From Acinetobacter sp. 10FS3-1 (GTDB lineage Bacteria > Pseudomonadota > Gammaproteobacteria > Pseudomonadales > Moraxellaceae), in NCBI RefSeq assembly GCF_013343215.1, contig NZ_CP039143.1:2170001-2234000 (forward strand): a stretch of 64,000 nt of DNA, read 5' to 3'. Of the stretch, positions 46,668 through 57,192 are shown in pieces (the first letter of the stretch is position 1; each line of letters begins with the position of its first letter). The notes beneath the pieces were generated by a model, which was given only the letters and a program-made list of their open reading frames with translations, did not search any database and was not told where the DNA came from. The translations under genes were made by a program, and so were the position numbers.

Positions 46668-47201
46668 GTGATTGCGAAGAAATCCGTAAAACCTGCTTTG
46701 CAGCTTGCCTATGTCAAACTGATGATGCATATCATCGGTCGCGGTCTGGTCATGGCCAGTCAGGTAGATGCAGAAATCCAACAGGAAATCACCCAGTTTC
46801 CTGCCAATTTTAGCCTTTCAATGAACGTATTTCCGAATGGCCCGGCCTTTGTTGCCAGAGTGACTGAAAACCATCAACTGGAGTTGGTGAAGAACAGCAA
46901 GATTAAACCCGATCTCACCATTACCTTTAAGCATTTACACCATGCCTTTCTGGTATTTTCTTTTCAGGAAAGTACTTCACAGGCTTTTGCCAATGACCGG
47001 ATGATTGCGGATGGCGATATTTCCAATGCGATCCGTCTGGTACGCTGCCTCAATAAAATGGAAGCGTTGATTTTACCGAAATTAGTAGCCGAACTGGCTG
47101 TCAAAGAATATCCAAGCGATTTGAGTTTAAAAGAAAAATTAACTGGGGCTGCCAATATCTATCTCAAAGTAGCCCAATCCTATTTCAAGCGGAGTGCATA
47201 A
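46668..47201 (+). CDS. SCP2 sterol-binding-like protein
   Basis: A 177-residue protein. The central part has the SCP2-type layout of a strand-rich lipid-binding fold: 'FSLSMNVFPNGPAFVARVTE', then 'LVKNSKIKPDLTITFKHLHH', then 'DRMIADGDISNAIRLVRCLN' near the helix that normally follows 'G-D-x-x-x-A'. The start is GTG 46668 (an ATG at 46666 is followed at once by a stop), with AAGGA seven bases upstream. It is three bases before the alcohol dehydrogenase gene, so the two are translationally linked. The ligand is unknown. Confidence 0.7.
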   Translation: MIAKKSVKPALQLAYVKLMMHIIGRGLVMASQVDAEIQQEITQFPANFSLSMNVFPNGPAFVARVTENHQLELVKNSKIKPDLTITFKHLHHAFLVFSFQESTSQAFANDRMIADGDISNAIRLVRCLNKMEALILPKLVAELAVKEYPSDLSLKEKLTGAANIYLKVAQSYFKRSA

Positions 47202-47204
47202 CCC

Positions 47205-48389
47205 ATGGCTAAACCATATTACGAATTTTTCTGCCCGGTCAAAGTCATTGCCGGTCATGCCGCGTTAGAACATATTCCATTTGAACTGGCTACCTTGGGA
47301 GCAAAGCGTCCACTGATCATTACCGATAAAGGGGTACGCGCCAACAATCTGCTTATACCGATTGAAGACGCTTTTGAATCTGCCGATGCCGTGATTGCGG
47401 GCATTTTCGATGATGTTCCGCCAGATTCGAGTCTGGAAACAGTACGCAAGGCTGCAAAACTTTATCGTGATCAGAACTGTGATGCCATTATTGCAGTTGG
47501 GGGCGGTTCAGTCATTGATACTTCAAAAGCGACCAATATTCTAGTCTCTGAAGGCGGTAATGATTTACTGAAATACTCAGGCGCACATAACCTGCCTAAA
47601 CCGCTCAAGCCTTTCTTTGTGATTCCGACGACCTCAGGCACTGGCTCAGAAGTGACCATGATCGCTGTCGTGTCAGATACTGAAAAGAATGTCAAAATGC
47701 CGTTTGCCTCTTATTATCTGATGCCGCATGCAGCAATTCTTGATCCGCGCATGACCCAAACGCTCCCCCCACATCTTACGGCAATGACAGCGATGGATGC
47801 CATGACCCATGCGGTAGAGGCCTATACCTGCATGGCGGCCAATCCGATTTCAGATGCTTATGCCACCGCAGCAATTAAAAAGATCAGCGCGCATCTATTT
47901 AATGTTCTGGACACGCCAACCGATGCACAAGGACGCTTAGAACTGGCTCAGGCATCGACCATGGCCGGTATTGCCTTTTCTAACTCTATGGTGGGACTGG
48001 TTCACTCACTCGGTCATTCCTTAGGTGCGGTCGCGCACCTGCCGCATGGTTTATGTATGAACCTGTTCCTGCCTTATGTGCTGGAATACAACAAAGAGGT
48101 CAATGCAGAGAGAATTGCCGATTTACTCCTGCCTCTGGCCGGTGCAGATATTTATGCACAAACACCAGCGCATTTACGTGCTGATAAAACCATCGCGATG
48201 ATTATGACGGTGCGTGACCGCATTTATAGTCTGACTAAATTACCGCGGACTTTAAGTGAAACTGGCAAAATTTCTGAAGCACAACTGGATGAAGTGGCGG
48301 AAAAAGCCCTGAATGATGGGTCAATCATTTACAACCCGAAAGAAGCCACGCTAGAAGATTTGAAATCTATCTTAAAAAAGGCTTGGTAA
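47205..48389 (+). CDS. Iron-containing (type III) alcohol dehydrogenase
   Basis: A 394-residue dehydrogenase with the dehydroquinate-synthase-like fold. The nucleotide site has 'GGGSVIDTSKA' (99-109) and 'PTTSGTGSEVT' (141-151). Metal ligands fit D198, H202, H267 and H281 ('AMDAMTHAVEAYT' and 'HSLGHSLGAVAHLPHG'), as in FucO. Such enzymes interconvert primary alcohols and aldehydes with NAD(P). Pairing with an SCP2-like protein suggests a hydrophobic or long-chain substrate, which is inference. A strong terminator follows. Confidence 0.9.
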   Translation: MAKPYYEFFCPVKVIAGHAALEHIPFELATLGAKRPLIITDKGVRANNLLIPIEDAFESADAVIAGIFDDVPPDSSLETVRKAAKLYRDQNCDAIIAVGGGSVIDTSKATNILVSEGGNDLLKYSGAHNLPKPLKPFFVIPTTSGTGSEVTMIAVVSDTEKNVKMPFASYYLMPHAAILDPRMTQTLPPHLTAMTAMDAMTHAVEAYTCMAANPISDAYATAAIKKISAHLFNVLDTPTDAQGRLELAQASTMAGIAFSNSMVGLVHSLGHSLGAVAHLPHGLCMNLFLPYVLEYNKEVNAERIADLLLPLAGADIYAQTPAHLRADKTIAMIMTVRDRIYSLTKLPRTLSETGKISEAQLDEVAEKALNDGSIIYNPKEATLEDLKSILKKAW

Positions 48390-48423
48390 TTACTGAAAAA
48401 TAAGCCAATATAGCGAAAATTTT

Positions 48424-48454
48424 AGCCTGATGTTTTTTTAAACATCAGGCTTTT
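48424..48454 (+). terminator. Terminator of the alcohol dehydrogenase unit
   Basis: AGCCTGATGTTT (48424-48435) / AAACATCAGGCT (48440-48451), then T residues. Confidence 0.92.
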
Positions 48455-48575
48455 ATCTTGCATGAACGCTATTTTTTAAGAAACAGCATATTTTTGCAGT
48501 TCTAAAGTTAAAAATAGCTAGTAAAAGCCATCATTTTGGAATAGATTGGCGCACTTTTACAGAAAAATGTAGGGG

Positions 48576-48598
48576 GGATCGTTCGTCTCAAACGATCC
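48576..48598 (+). promoter_or_regulatory. Leader hairpin upstream of the permease
   Basis: GGATCGTT (48576-48583) / AACGATCC (48591-48598) with a 7-nt loop, 48 bases before the TTG start. It has no T run, so it is a candidate operator or leader structure. Confidence 0.4.
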
Positions 48599-48646
48599 TT
48601 ATTTAATATGACTGATCCTTGATCAACGATTAAGAGGATAACGCCG

Positions 48647-50035
48647 TTGACTAATTTCTCTGGGACTCAATCGGCAGCTAAACTGCAAAAAACGCTAGGA
48701 CTCTGGCACATCATTATTATTGGTTTGGCTTATATTCAGCCAATGACCTTATTTGATACTTTCGGTTTAGTATCAGAAGCAAGTCACTTCCATGTTCCTA
48801 CTTCTTACATCATTGCCCTGATTGCAATTTTGTTTACTTCGATCAGTTATGGTCATATGATCCGTCGCTACCCCTCTTCGGGTTCAGCCTATACCTATGC
48901 GCAAAAATCAATTCATCCAAATATTGGCTTCATGGTCGGCTGGTCGTCGTGGTTGGATTATCTGTTATCACCGATGGTCAATATCATCCTGGCGGTCATT
49001 TATCTGAAGGCCTTGTTCCCGGATATTAACCCCTGGGTTTGGGTGGTAGCTCTGACGGCCTTTATGACCGGGATCAACCTGCGTGGTGTGCGTTTTGTCG
49101 CTAACTTTAACAGTATGATTGTGTTGATCCAGTTAATCGTGATCGCGGCCTTTACCTGGATGGTATATACCAAGCTTCAGGCCGGTTTCAATGCTGAAGG
49201 TCTAATTACTGCGGAACAGCGTTATCAGTTATGGAGTATGGAACCGTTCTGGAATGAGTTAACCTCGGTCGGTGCCCTGATTACAGGTGCTACCCTGCTA
49301 TGTTTTTCTTTCACCGGATTTGACTCTTTAAGTTCACTGGCGGAAGAAACCAAAGATACCGAGAAAACCCTGCCTAAGGCAATTTTCTTAACCGCTTTAA
49401 TTGCCGGTGTGATCTTCATTATCAGTACCTACTTCATGCAGCTCTATTTCCCGTCAGCACCGGGGACTTACTTTAAGAATATTGCCGAGACCCAGCCAGA
49501 AATTCTGTTATTGGTCGGTGGCTCGCTGTTCCAGTCTTATGTACTGGCATTTGCGATCGTAACGGTGATGGCATCCGGCATTTCTGCACATGCCGGTGTA
49601 TCGCGTTTAATGTATGTGATGGGTCGCGATGGTGTGATCAACAAGAAAATCTTTGGTCATATCAGCCCACGTAATTTCACACCGTCTTACAATATTATGA
49701 TTGTGGGTGCTGTGGCGCTGACTGCAGGCTTCATGGATCTGGATATCGTGATTTCCATGATCAGCTTTGGTGCATTGACTGCATTTACTTTTGTGAACCT
49801 GTCTGTCATTTCACGCTATGCTTTGCGTGATGGCCGGACCAAAACAGCAAAAGATATTTTCAGCTTTGTGGTTATTCCTTTACTGGGCTTCATCAGTGTT
49901 TTTGCTATGTGGCTGGAAATTGAAGAAACTGCATTGAAATATGGTTTATGGTGGGCAATGTTTGGTATTTTGTACTTGGGTTATAGAACCAAGGGCTTTA
50001 AGCACCCAGCTCCTCAACATAACGAATTTGAATAA
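48647..50035 (+). CDS. APC-family amine/amino-acid permease, PuuP-like
   Basis: A 462-residue, 12-segment transporter. It closely follows the E. coli putrescine importer PuuP: 'TLGLWHIIIIGLAYIQPMTL', 'DTFGLVSEASHFHVPTSYII', 'SGSAYTYAQKSIHPNIGFMV' and 'VSRLMYVMGRDGVINKKIFG'. Putrescine uptake is therefore the best guess, although related Acinetobacter permeases may carry other amines. The start is TTG 48647 with GAGGA nine bases upstream. It stands alone with its own terminator and no puu catabolic genes nearby. Confidence 0.82.
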   Translation: MTNFSGTQSAAKLQKTLGLWHIIIIGLAYIQPMTLFDTFGLVSEASHFHVPTSYIIALIAILFTSISYGHMIRRYPSSGSAYTYAQKSIHPNIGFMVGWSSWLDYLLSPMVNIILAVIYLKALFPDINPWVWVVALTAFMTGINLRGVRFVANFNSMIVLIQLIVIAAFTWMVYTKLQAGFNAEGLITAEQRYQLWSMEPFWNELTSVGALITGATLLCFSFTGFDSLSSLAEETKDTEKTLPKAIFLTALIAGVIFIISTYFMQLYFPSAPGTYFKNIAETQPEILLLVGGSLFQSYVLAFAIVTVMASGISAHAGVSRLMYVMGRDGVINKKIFGHISPRNFTPSYNIMIVGAVALTAGFMDLDIVISMISFGALTAFTFVNLSVISRYALRDGRTKTAKDIFSFVVIPLLGFISVFAMWLEIEETALKYGLWWAMFGILYLGYRTKGFKHPAPQHNEFE

Positions 50036-50046
50036 TATTTCACTTT

Positions 50047-50073
50047 AAAAAAGGCGCTTGATGCGCCTTTTTT
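50047..50073 (+). terminator. Terminator of the permease gene
   Basis: AAAAAAGGCGC (50047-50057) / GCGCCTTTTTT (50063-50073). It can serve both convergent genes. Confidence 0.92.
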
Positions 50074-50093
50074 AGGCTTGGATTTTGCTGCGC

Positions 50094-50531
50094 TTAGTGT
50101 AAACGGCAATCAAAGCCCATCTTGGTATTGACCCGATTATTCTGATAACCCAGTTTTTCAATAAACCCATCACGATTCGACAAGAGTTTCTGGTCTTCGG
50201 GGCGTAAACGGGCTTTATTTTCAACCATGAGCTGATACATTTCATTGACCACTTGTTGGAAAATATCACAGACTTCCTGACGTTTGGACTGCTTCAGTTT
50301 ACGTCCATGCCAGGTCCATTCAAAATCATCACGCTGAAGTGTTTGCCCCCACTGCTCAATGCGAAAATTTAAACGCTGCTGCATCTCTGCCAGACTCTGC
50401 TGCACTTCTGCCTGAGTGATAGGCTGAATCTTTTCTGGCGCTGCTACTGTTTCCTCTTCAGCATGAAGCGGTAAAGCGGTCATTCCCAAATATAGGGCGA
50501 GGGACAGTGTTAAGATCGGCTTCAGACACAT
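50094..50531 (-). CDS. Exported hypothetical protein
   Basis: A 145-residue protein with a signal peptide ('ILTLSLALYLGMTALPLHA', cleavage near residue 24) followed by a glutamate/proline linker. A helical domain of about 100 residues contains 'QQSLAEMQQRLNFRIEQWGQ', 'DDFEWTWHGRKLKQSKRQEV' and one C-terminal cysteine pair (C88-equivalent and 'GFDCRLH'). It is probably periplasmic. No family recognised. Confidence 0.65.
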   Translation of the reverse strand: MCLKPILTLSLALYLGMTALPLHAEEETVAAPEKIQPITQAEVQQSLAEMQQRLNFRIEQWGQTLQRDDFEWTWHGRKLKQSKRQEVCDIFQQVVNEMYQLMVENKARLRPEDQKLLSNRDGFIEKLGYQNNRVNTKMGFDCRLH

Positions 50532-50648
50532 ATCCTTGTTATTTCCGTTGCTTTTATTCAGCTCATCATAACAAATGAAGCCAAGAGGAGGATGAGTGTT
50601 GGGAAAATAAAAAAGCTGCCCTTAGGCAGCTTGTCATGCATCCAAAGA

Positions 50649-51125
50649 TTAAAGAGCTTTAAAACCCTGCTGACGCCAGGCTTCATAGACAATCACGGCA
50701 GTGGCATTCGACAGGTTCAAACTACGGGAATTTTCAGCCATCGGCAGACGAATCCAGTGCTTTTGTGGGAACATCAAACGTACCTGTTCAGGCAGGCCTC
50801 GGGTTTCAGGCCCCATGAGTAGCGCCACCGGGCGGTTTAAATCTGAGGTATGCGGCGTTTCAAAACCTTTGGTGGTCAGCGGATAAACCGCATCAATTCC
50901 CACACCCTTGCTGGCCAGATCAGCCAGACAATCTTCGATATTGTCCCAGATCTGTAGATTGGCATATTCATGATAATCTAAACCAGCCCGTTTCAGTTTT
51001 TTATCATCCAGCTCAAATCCTAGCGGTTTGATCAAATGTAATTGTGCGCCGGTATTGGCACACAGGCGAATGATATTCCCTGTATTTGCGGGAATTTCTG
51101 GTTCATAGAGAACGACATGGATCAC
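50649..51125 (-). CDS. trmL: tRNA (cytidine(34)-2'-O)-methyltransferase TrmL
   Basis: A 158-residue SPOUT methyltransferase that methylates the wobble ribose of leucine tRNAs, including the UAA isoacceptor encoded in this window. It begins '[20 protein letters not shown]' and has '[14 protein letters not shown]' and '[19 protein letters not shown]', which form the trefoil-knot SAM site. The start is GTG at 51125. The length equals E. coli TrmL/YibK (157). Confidence 0.95.
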   Translation of the reverse strand: MIHVVLYEPEIPANTGNIIRLCANTGAQLHLIKPLGFELDDKKLKRAGLDYHEYANLQIWDNIEDCLADLASKGVGIDAVYPLTTKGFETPHTSDLNRPVALLMGPETRGLPEQVRLMFPQKHWIRLPMAENSRSLNLSNATAVIVYEAWRQQGFKAL

Positions 51126-51293
51126 TTTTATTCACTCAATATTTTAAATATAGGCACAGGGTTTAGCTGATGTATCGGATCTAAACATTGTTCCTGCATA
51201 GTTTTTTACAGATATAACAGATCAAGGGCATCAAGTATCGCTCACCTTATACAGGACTTACGACCTGCGCTTAACGTTCTTACAGAGCCACAA

Positions 51294-52682
51294 TCACGCC
51301 TCAGCGCGCTCCTGCCATTGCAATTGTTCACGCAAGCGGACCACCTCACCAATAATGGTTAAAGTCGGGGCCTGTATTTGATGTTCGGATACTTGAGCTG
51401 CAATATTTTGCAGGGTTCCCACTACAACTTTCTGCTCGGGTGTGGTGCCTTTAGACACCAAAGCCACAGGCATATCAGAACGCTGACCATGCTCAATTAA
51501 CTTTTTGCAAATAGTTTCCAGTCCGATCAGACCCATATACAACACCAGTGTCTGATTTTCATAAACCAGCTCAGACCAAGGCAGTTCAGGTGAACCTTCT
51601 TTTAAATGTCCGGTCAGAAAACGTACACTTTGTGCATAATCACGATGAGTCAGTGGAATTCCGGCATAGGCTGAACAGCCCGATGCAGCTGTAATCCCCG
51701 GAACCACCTGAAATGGAATACCTGCAGCAAAGAGCTCTTCAATCTCTTCCCCCCCTCGCCCGAAAATAAAAGGGTCCCCCCCTTTTAAACGGCAGACCCG
51801 CTTGCCTTCACTGGCATATTTCACCAGCAAGGCATTGATTCCTTCCTGTGGAACGGCATGATTGGAACGTGCCTTACCAACATAGACTTTTTCTGCATCA
51901 CGGCGGCACAGCTCCATAATCGGTGCCGAGACCAGACGGTCATAGATGACGACATCCGCTTGTTGCATCAAGCGCAAAGCCTTGAGGGTCAAAAGCTCTG
52001 GATCACCTGGTCCCGCTCCGACCAAATAGACTTCACCTTTCGGTTGCTGCCATTCATTTAAGGTTTGCTCAATCAAGCGATCCGCTTGGACCAGATTGTC
52101 ATTAAATACATGTTCTTTCAGCGGACTGGCGTATAGGTCTTCCCAGAAAATCCGGCGTTTATCCGGATTGCTAATTTTGGCTTTCACCGCAGCGCGCCAT
52201 TTTCCAGAAAATTCAGCCAGTTTTCCCATACCATGCGGAATAACAGCTTCTAGCTGGGTACGGATCTGGCGAGACAGCACAGGTGATGTGCCATTAGTCG
52301 CCACAGAAATCACCAAAGGAGAACGGTCAACAATCGCCGGCACCATAAAACGGCAATGCGGCGGATCATCAACACTGTTGACCAATACATTTTCAGCTTC
52401 ACAGGCTATAAATACCTGCTGATTAGTATCGGCTTCATCGGTCGCCGCAATCACCAAACGGTATTGGCGCAGCGGCAGGTCGACACTAAAACGTGCCTGT
52501 ACATACTGCCCAGCGGACTGCTGCACAATCTCCAGCAAAGCCGTTTCAATTTCAGGAGCAATCACATGAATGATCGCCCCGGCTTTCTGCAGCAATAATG
52601 CTTTCCGGTAGGCAATATGCCCACCACCGACAATCAGACAAGGTTGCTGCTGCAACTTTAACGAGATTGGAAAAATATCCAC
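51294..52682 (-). CDS. cysG: Siroheme synthase CysG
   Basis: A 462-residue trifunctional enzyme. The N-terminal half (about 1-205) is the precorrin-2 dehydrogenase/ferrochelatase ('ISLKLQQQPCLIVGGGHIAY', then 'NSVDDPPHCRFMVPAIVDRS'). The C-terminal half (about 215-455) is uroporphyrinogen-III C-methyltransferase with 'VYLVGAGPGDPELLTLKALR' and 'RLKGGDPFIFGRGGEEIEEL'. Together they make siroheme for sulfite and nitrite reduction. It lies downstream of serS in the same direction, as in Pseudomonas. Confidence 0.97.
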   Translation of the reverse strand: MDIFPISLKLQQQPCLIVGGGHIAYRKALLLQKAGAIIHVIAPEIETALLEIVQQSAGQYVQARFSVDLPLRQYRLVIAATDEADTNQQVFIACEAENVLVNSVDDPPHCRFMVPAIVDRSPLVISVATNGTSPVLSRQIRTQLEAVIPHGMGKLAEFSGKWRAAVKAKISNPDKRRIFWEDLYASPLKEHVFNDNLVQADRLIEQTLNEWQQPKGEVYLVGAGPGDPELLTLKALRLMQQADVVIYDRLVSAPIMELCRRDAEKVYVGKARSNHAVPQEGINALLVKYASEGKRVCRLKGGDPFIFGRGGEEIEELFAAGIPFQVVPGITAASGCSAYAGIPLTHRDYAQSVRFLTGHLKEGSPELPWSELVYENQTLVLYMGLIGLETICKKLIEHGQRSDMPVALVSKGTTPEQKVVVGTLQNIAAQVSEHQIQAPTLTIIGEVVRLREQLQWQERAEA

Positions 52683-52750
52683 GGATTACCTCAAAACTTT
52701 AAATCTGACTGTCTATACCTTGATGCTGCACAAAATGCTGTGTACCGACC

Positions 52751-54088
<1,338 letters not shown>

Positions 54089-54122
54089 TCAAGCCAATAG
54101 CTGGGGGTTATTAGAACAATAT

Positions 54123-54863
54123 TTAAGGGCGCTCTTTAGGTGCAGCCGGCAAATATCGTGGCTGAAGAATACCGTTTAACTGTGAATAAGGCACTTTTAA
54201 TTCCAGCACTTCCTGGGTGCCCAGACTCAACTCGTTCTGCGCATAAACCAGTACCAGTCCCTGCCGATCCAGATAATAATTATCGCTCAGCTTAAGCTGT
54301 GACTGTTTAACTGTTCCTTTCTTTAATTTGTTTGGATATTGCTGATCTACAACATTCATGAGTTCTGCCTCTCGCGTAGCCAGCATGATTTCATGCAAAG
54401 CCAGACGCTTTTTATGCTCCAGATCTAAATTGATATATTCCTGATGCTGAATACGCCGACCAGAAGCTTTGGCCAGATGGCTGCTTTCCAGCACAAAGGT
54501 AGCAATCGGCCCCTGCTGCCCCACATAACTGACCCGAATCCTACGCTGGTCTATAAGTCTGGATTGAGCCTGAGCAGATACCAGCGGACTAAAGGCAACC
54601 GGTTCAGTACGTTTGATCCGCTCGATAAAATATTGGTCAATCCACGGGATATGGGTATCTACGGTAGATAGATCAAAGCGGACACAGCCTTCTTTGTCAC
54701 AGACCATCGGAGCAGCCTCCTGAACAGGTACTGTTTTGACCTCAATCTGTATTTCCTCTTTTTGTACCTTATTGTGAGATCCAGGCTGGCAACCGTATAA
54801 ACCCAGCATGAAGACACTGCTGATTGACAGCCAGCGTAGGATATAAAATGGATATTGTTTCAT
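54123..54863 (-). CDS. RsiV/DUF3298-type lipoprotein
   Basis: A 246-residue lipoprotein. The signal peptide ends in 'LGLYGC', so C25 is the lipidation site. The C-terminal third ('YYLDRQGLVLVYAQNELSLG' then 'VLELKVPYSQL') matches the DUF3298 fold found in RsiV-type anti-sigma factors and in Acinetobacter lipoproteins. The N-terminal linker is charged. There is no sigma-factor gene adjacent. It is transcribed toward serS; the IS element separates it from lolA. Confidence 0.75.
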   Translation of the reverse strand: MKQYPFYILRWLSISSVFMLGLYGCQPGSHNKVQKEEIQIEVKTVPVQEAAPMVCDKEGCVRFDLSTVDTHIPWIDQYFIERIKRTEPVAFSPLVSAQAQSRLIDQRRIRVSYVGQQGPIATFVLESSHLAKASGRRIQHQEYINLDLEHKKRLALHEIMLATREAELMNVVDQQYPNKLKKGTVKQSQLKLSDNYYLDRQGLVLVYAQNELSLGTQEVLELKVPYSQLNGILQPRYLPAAPKERP

Positions 54864-54969
54864 CCCAGGCTCCTTATCCTTCAGTGCTTGTCACCTATTT
54901 CAAGCCAAATTCTTCTATCTCTCTAAAATATGGCTGCTTTCAAATTGCACTCTACATATCAAAAAAGCA

Positions 54970-54979
54970 ACCCGTAGGT
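54970..54979. repeat. Target-site duplication, left copy
   Basis: ACCCGTAGGT, identical to 56249-56258 on the other side of the insertion sequence. Confidence 0.9.
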
Positions 54980-56248
54980 CATTGCTGTCCCACAATTTTT
55001 CACAAGAGGAAGCTCATTTGAGCTTCCTCTTGTTTTATGGGTATTTTATCGGGTGAAAATAAAGCTTTTAAAGTTCTTCTTTCAAACAAATTCACTTGAA
55101 TTATTCTGAGTAAACGTTGAACTGTCCAACCTGTTTTTCCTAAATGTCGAGCGAAACTCACCAATAAATAGGCGATCATCGCAATCCAGATTTGTGTCTG
55201 AATTGCGTTCCTGCTGCGGCCTAGAAACGCTTTTAATTTGAGATTCTGCTTAATCGCCTTAAAGAACAGCTCAACTTTCCAACGATCTTTATAAATCGCC
55301 GCAATGGTGGAGGCGGCTAAATGAAAGTTATTGCTGAGAAAGCTAAAGTGCTTGCCACTTTGCTGATCTCTATATTCAATTCTTCTTAACACTGGGGCTT
55401 TTCTTTTTAGGGCATGTGCGCTATTCAGCTGAATGGTTTCATCTTTTAGAATACCTTTGGATTCAAGCACTGGATGTTGCTGGATCACCTGATACACAGA
55501 TTTAGGCCTAAAACGTGTGACAAATCCAATGTTTTGAGCAGTCAGATTTGCATACCATTGGTAATCGACATAGCCTTTATCAAAAACTACAATGCTGCCA
55601 GCAGGAAACTGGAATTTGCGGCCTTGTACCATGTCATTTTCTTTGCCATTTTCAACTGCAACAAACTCAGGAATATCATTGCTGTGATTCAATCCTATAC
55701 TGAGTTTCATGCTGGCTTTTGAGTCGTGAACTTTGGCCCATTCACATAAGGAAAGCGACAGGTCAATATGACTGGCATCCAAGGAATACAAGGGATTCTT
55801 AAAGCGAAATTTATGAGCTACTTTTGAGTGTTCATAGTATTTAAGCAACTTGTAAAATAGCTGTTGATACAAGGTAGCAGGCTGCTGCTCATTGATTCGT
55901 GCCAGCGTGCTTCGGGGAATAGACTTTGCTCCGAGATGACTTAGCTTTTCCTGTTGGCACTCCAAATTGGATTGAATATCTCTCAGACTTTGCCTACAAG
56001 AGAATTGAGACATCAATATGGCAATAAACTGATCCCACCGGGAAGCCGCTCTAAATTTCTGTCCAACATGGTGTACTTTAGCAAGTTGTTCAAAATCCTG
56101 TCGCACAACAGGTTTAATTAGCTCATGAAATACGGTATTCTGATGTGACAAAACCTGAATCCTGGTCGTTAAAGTGTTTGTTTGCACTCATATTTTAACT
56201 GTTAGGACTCAGGTTTTTTTATTTAAAGCAAACTATGGGACAGCAGTG
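54980..56248 (-). mobile_element. IS4-family insertion sequence, 1269 bp
   Basis: Imperfect terminal inverted repeats (CATTGCTGTCCCACAATTT at 54980-54998 against CACTGCTGTCCCATAGTTT read inward from 56248, 16 of 19 identical) enclose one transposase gene and are flanked by a 10-bp direct repeat. Joining the flanks rebuilds a perfect 10-bp stem AAAAGCAACC / GGTTGCTTTT, the terminator of lolA. The element therefore sits in a terminator loop. Confidence 0.93.
55000..56187 (-). CDS. IS4-family transposase
   Basis: A 395-residue DDE transposase. A leading region with 'HVGQKFRAASRWDQFIAILM' and 'SQFSCRQSLRDIQSNLE' is followed by the first aspartate in 'SLDASHIDLSLS', the second in 'VVFDKGYVDY' and the C-terminal Y-x2-R-x3-E-x6-K signature in 'YKDRWKVELFFKAIK', all typical of IS4. 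It appears intact. The start is GTG 56187 and the stop lies in a hairpin 20 bases inside the element's end. It is oriented like lolA, so read-through from lolA could help express it. Confidence 0.95.
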   Translation of the reverse strand: MQTNTLTTRIQVLSHQNTVFHELIKPVVRQDFEQLAKVHHVGQKFRAASRWDQFIAILMSQFSCRQSLRDIQSNLECQQEKLSHLGAKSIPRSTLARINEQQPATLYQQLFYKLLKYYEHSKVAHKFRFKNPLYSLDASHIDLSLSLCEWAKVHDSKASMKLSIGLNHSNDIPEFVAVENGKENDMVQGRKFQFPAGSIVVFDKGYVDYQWYANLTAQNIGFVTRFRPKSVYQVIQQHPVLESKGILKDETIQLNSAHALKRKAPVLRRIEYRDQQSGKHFSFLSNNFHLAASTIAAIYKDRWKVELFFKAIKQNLKLKAFLGRSRNAIQTQIWIAMIAYLLVSFARHLGKTGWTVQRLLRIIQVNLFERRTLKALFSPDKIPIKQEEAQMSFLL

Positions 56249-56258
56249 ACCCGTAGGT
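56249..56258. repeat. Target-site duplication, right copy
   Basis: ACCCGTAGGT, the second copy of the 10-bp duplication. Confidence 0.9.
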
Positions 56259-56286
56259 TGCTTTTAACTGTATTTATTCATCCAGC

Positions 56287-56982
56287 TTATTGATCAATAA
56301 TGTCCGTTCCCTTTGGCGGAGTAAAGTTAAAGGTGGAGGCCGGAATACTGCTATTCACTTTTACATTATTAAAGCGAATATGGGTCGTCTGTCCTAAAGA
56401 GTCCTGTAAAATCATCAGAGTAGGTGCTTTATTCGCGCCAAAACTGATGGTCAGACTTTCAAAGACACCATCGGTATTTTTGGGATACAGCGTATAATAA
56501 GTCTTGCCTTTGTTCGGCTGGGTCACACGATAAGACTGCATGATCTGACTGGTATTACCGGACAATAATAATGCAGGCGTGTTTGCTACCTGTTCATCCA
56601 GACTCTGACGTACTGCTTGTTGCAGGTCGGGGTCATAAATCCAGACGGTTTTACCCGTGGTCACAATGGTCTGTTTCGATGGGCTTGACGTTTCCCAATA
56701 GAATTTACCCGGACGTTCTACCTTCATTACCCCTTTAAAGGTCTGATTCATATGCTGCGCGGTCAGCCCTTTATTCTGGGTGGTTTTAGGAGCGGTCAGC
56801 TTGGTGGTCTGCTCAAAGTTTGCAGTCAGACTACGAATATTGTTCAGCTGTTTGATCAGGCTGGTAGTGGCCTGTTGCTCCGAAGCCGCTACTGGCGCAG
56901 CAAACACGGTTGTACTCATGACCGGCCCTAAAGTGACTGCACCCAAGGCCATCGCACATACGGTTTTACGAAGCATTTGCAT
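56287..56982 (-). CDS. lolA: Outer-membrane lipoprotein carrier protein LolA
   Basis: A 231-residue periplasmic chaperone that carries lipoproteins from LolCDE to LolB. The signal peptide ends near 'TTVFAAPVA' (about residue 30). 'IRSLTANFEQTTKLTAP', 'MKVERPGKFYWETSSPSKQT' and 'GKTVWIYDPDLQQAV' are the LolA core, with the tryptophan and proline residues typical of the lipid pocket. It is complete, but its intrinsic terminator has been split by the IS element. Its partner lolB is at 30814. Confidence 0.93.
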   Translation of the reverse strand: MQMLRKTVCAMALGAVTLGPVMSTTVFAAPVAASEQQATTSLIKQLNNIRSLTANFEQTTKLTAPKTTQNKGLTAQHMNQTFKGVMKVERPGKFYWETSSPSKQTIVTTGKTVWIYDPDLQQAVRQSLDEQVANTPALLLSGNTSQIMQSYRVTQPNKGKTYYTLYPKNTDGVFESLTISFGANKAPTLMILQDSLGQTTHIRFNNVKVNSSIPASTFNFTPPKGTDIIDQ

Positions 56983-57192
56983 AATTTCACCTTTATATTT
57001 GCGTCAGCGCAATTTATTCAATGTCTCATCTTAAACGAAAATAAAAAGCTAAAATGATAGAAAATAAGAATTTTTGTATGGTTATTAATTCGAAATTGAT
57101 TTTTTTGTTCATCATGATGAAGAAAAATTAACAATCCCAAAGAAGCTCCTGCTCATTTCGGAGCTTCTTAAAATTCTCGTTATTTTATGAGT

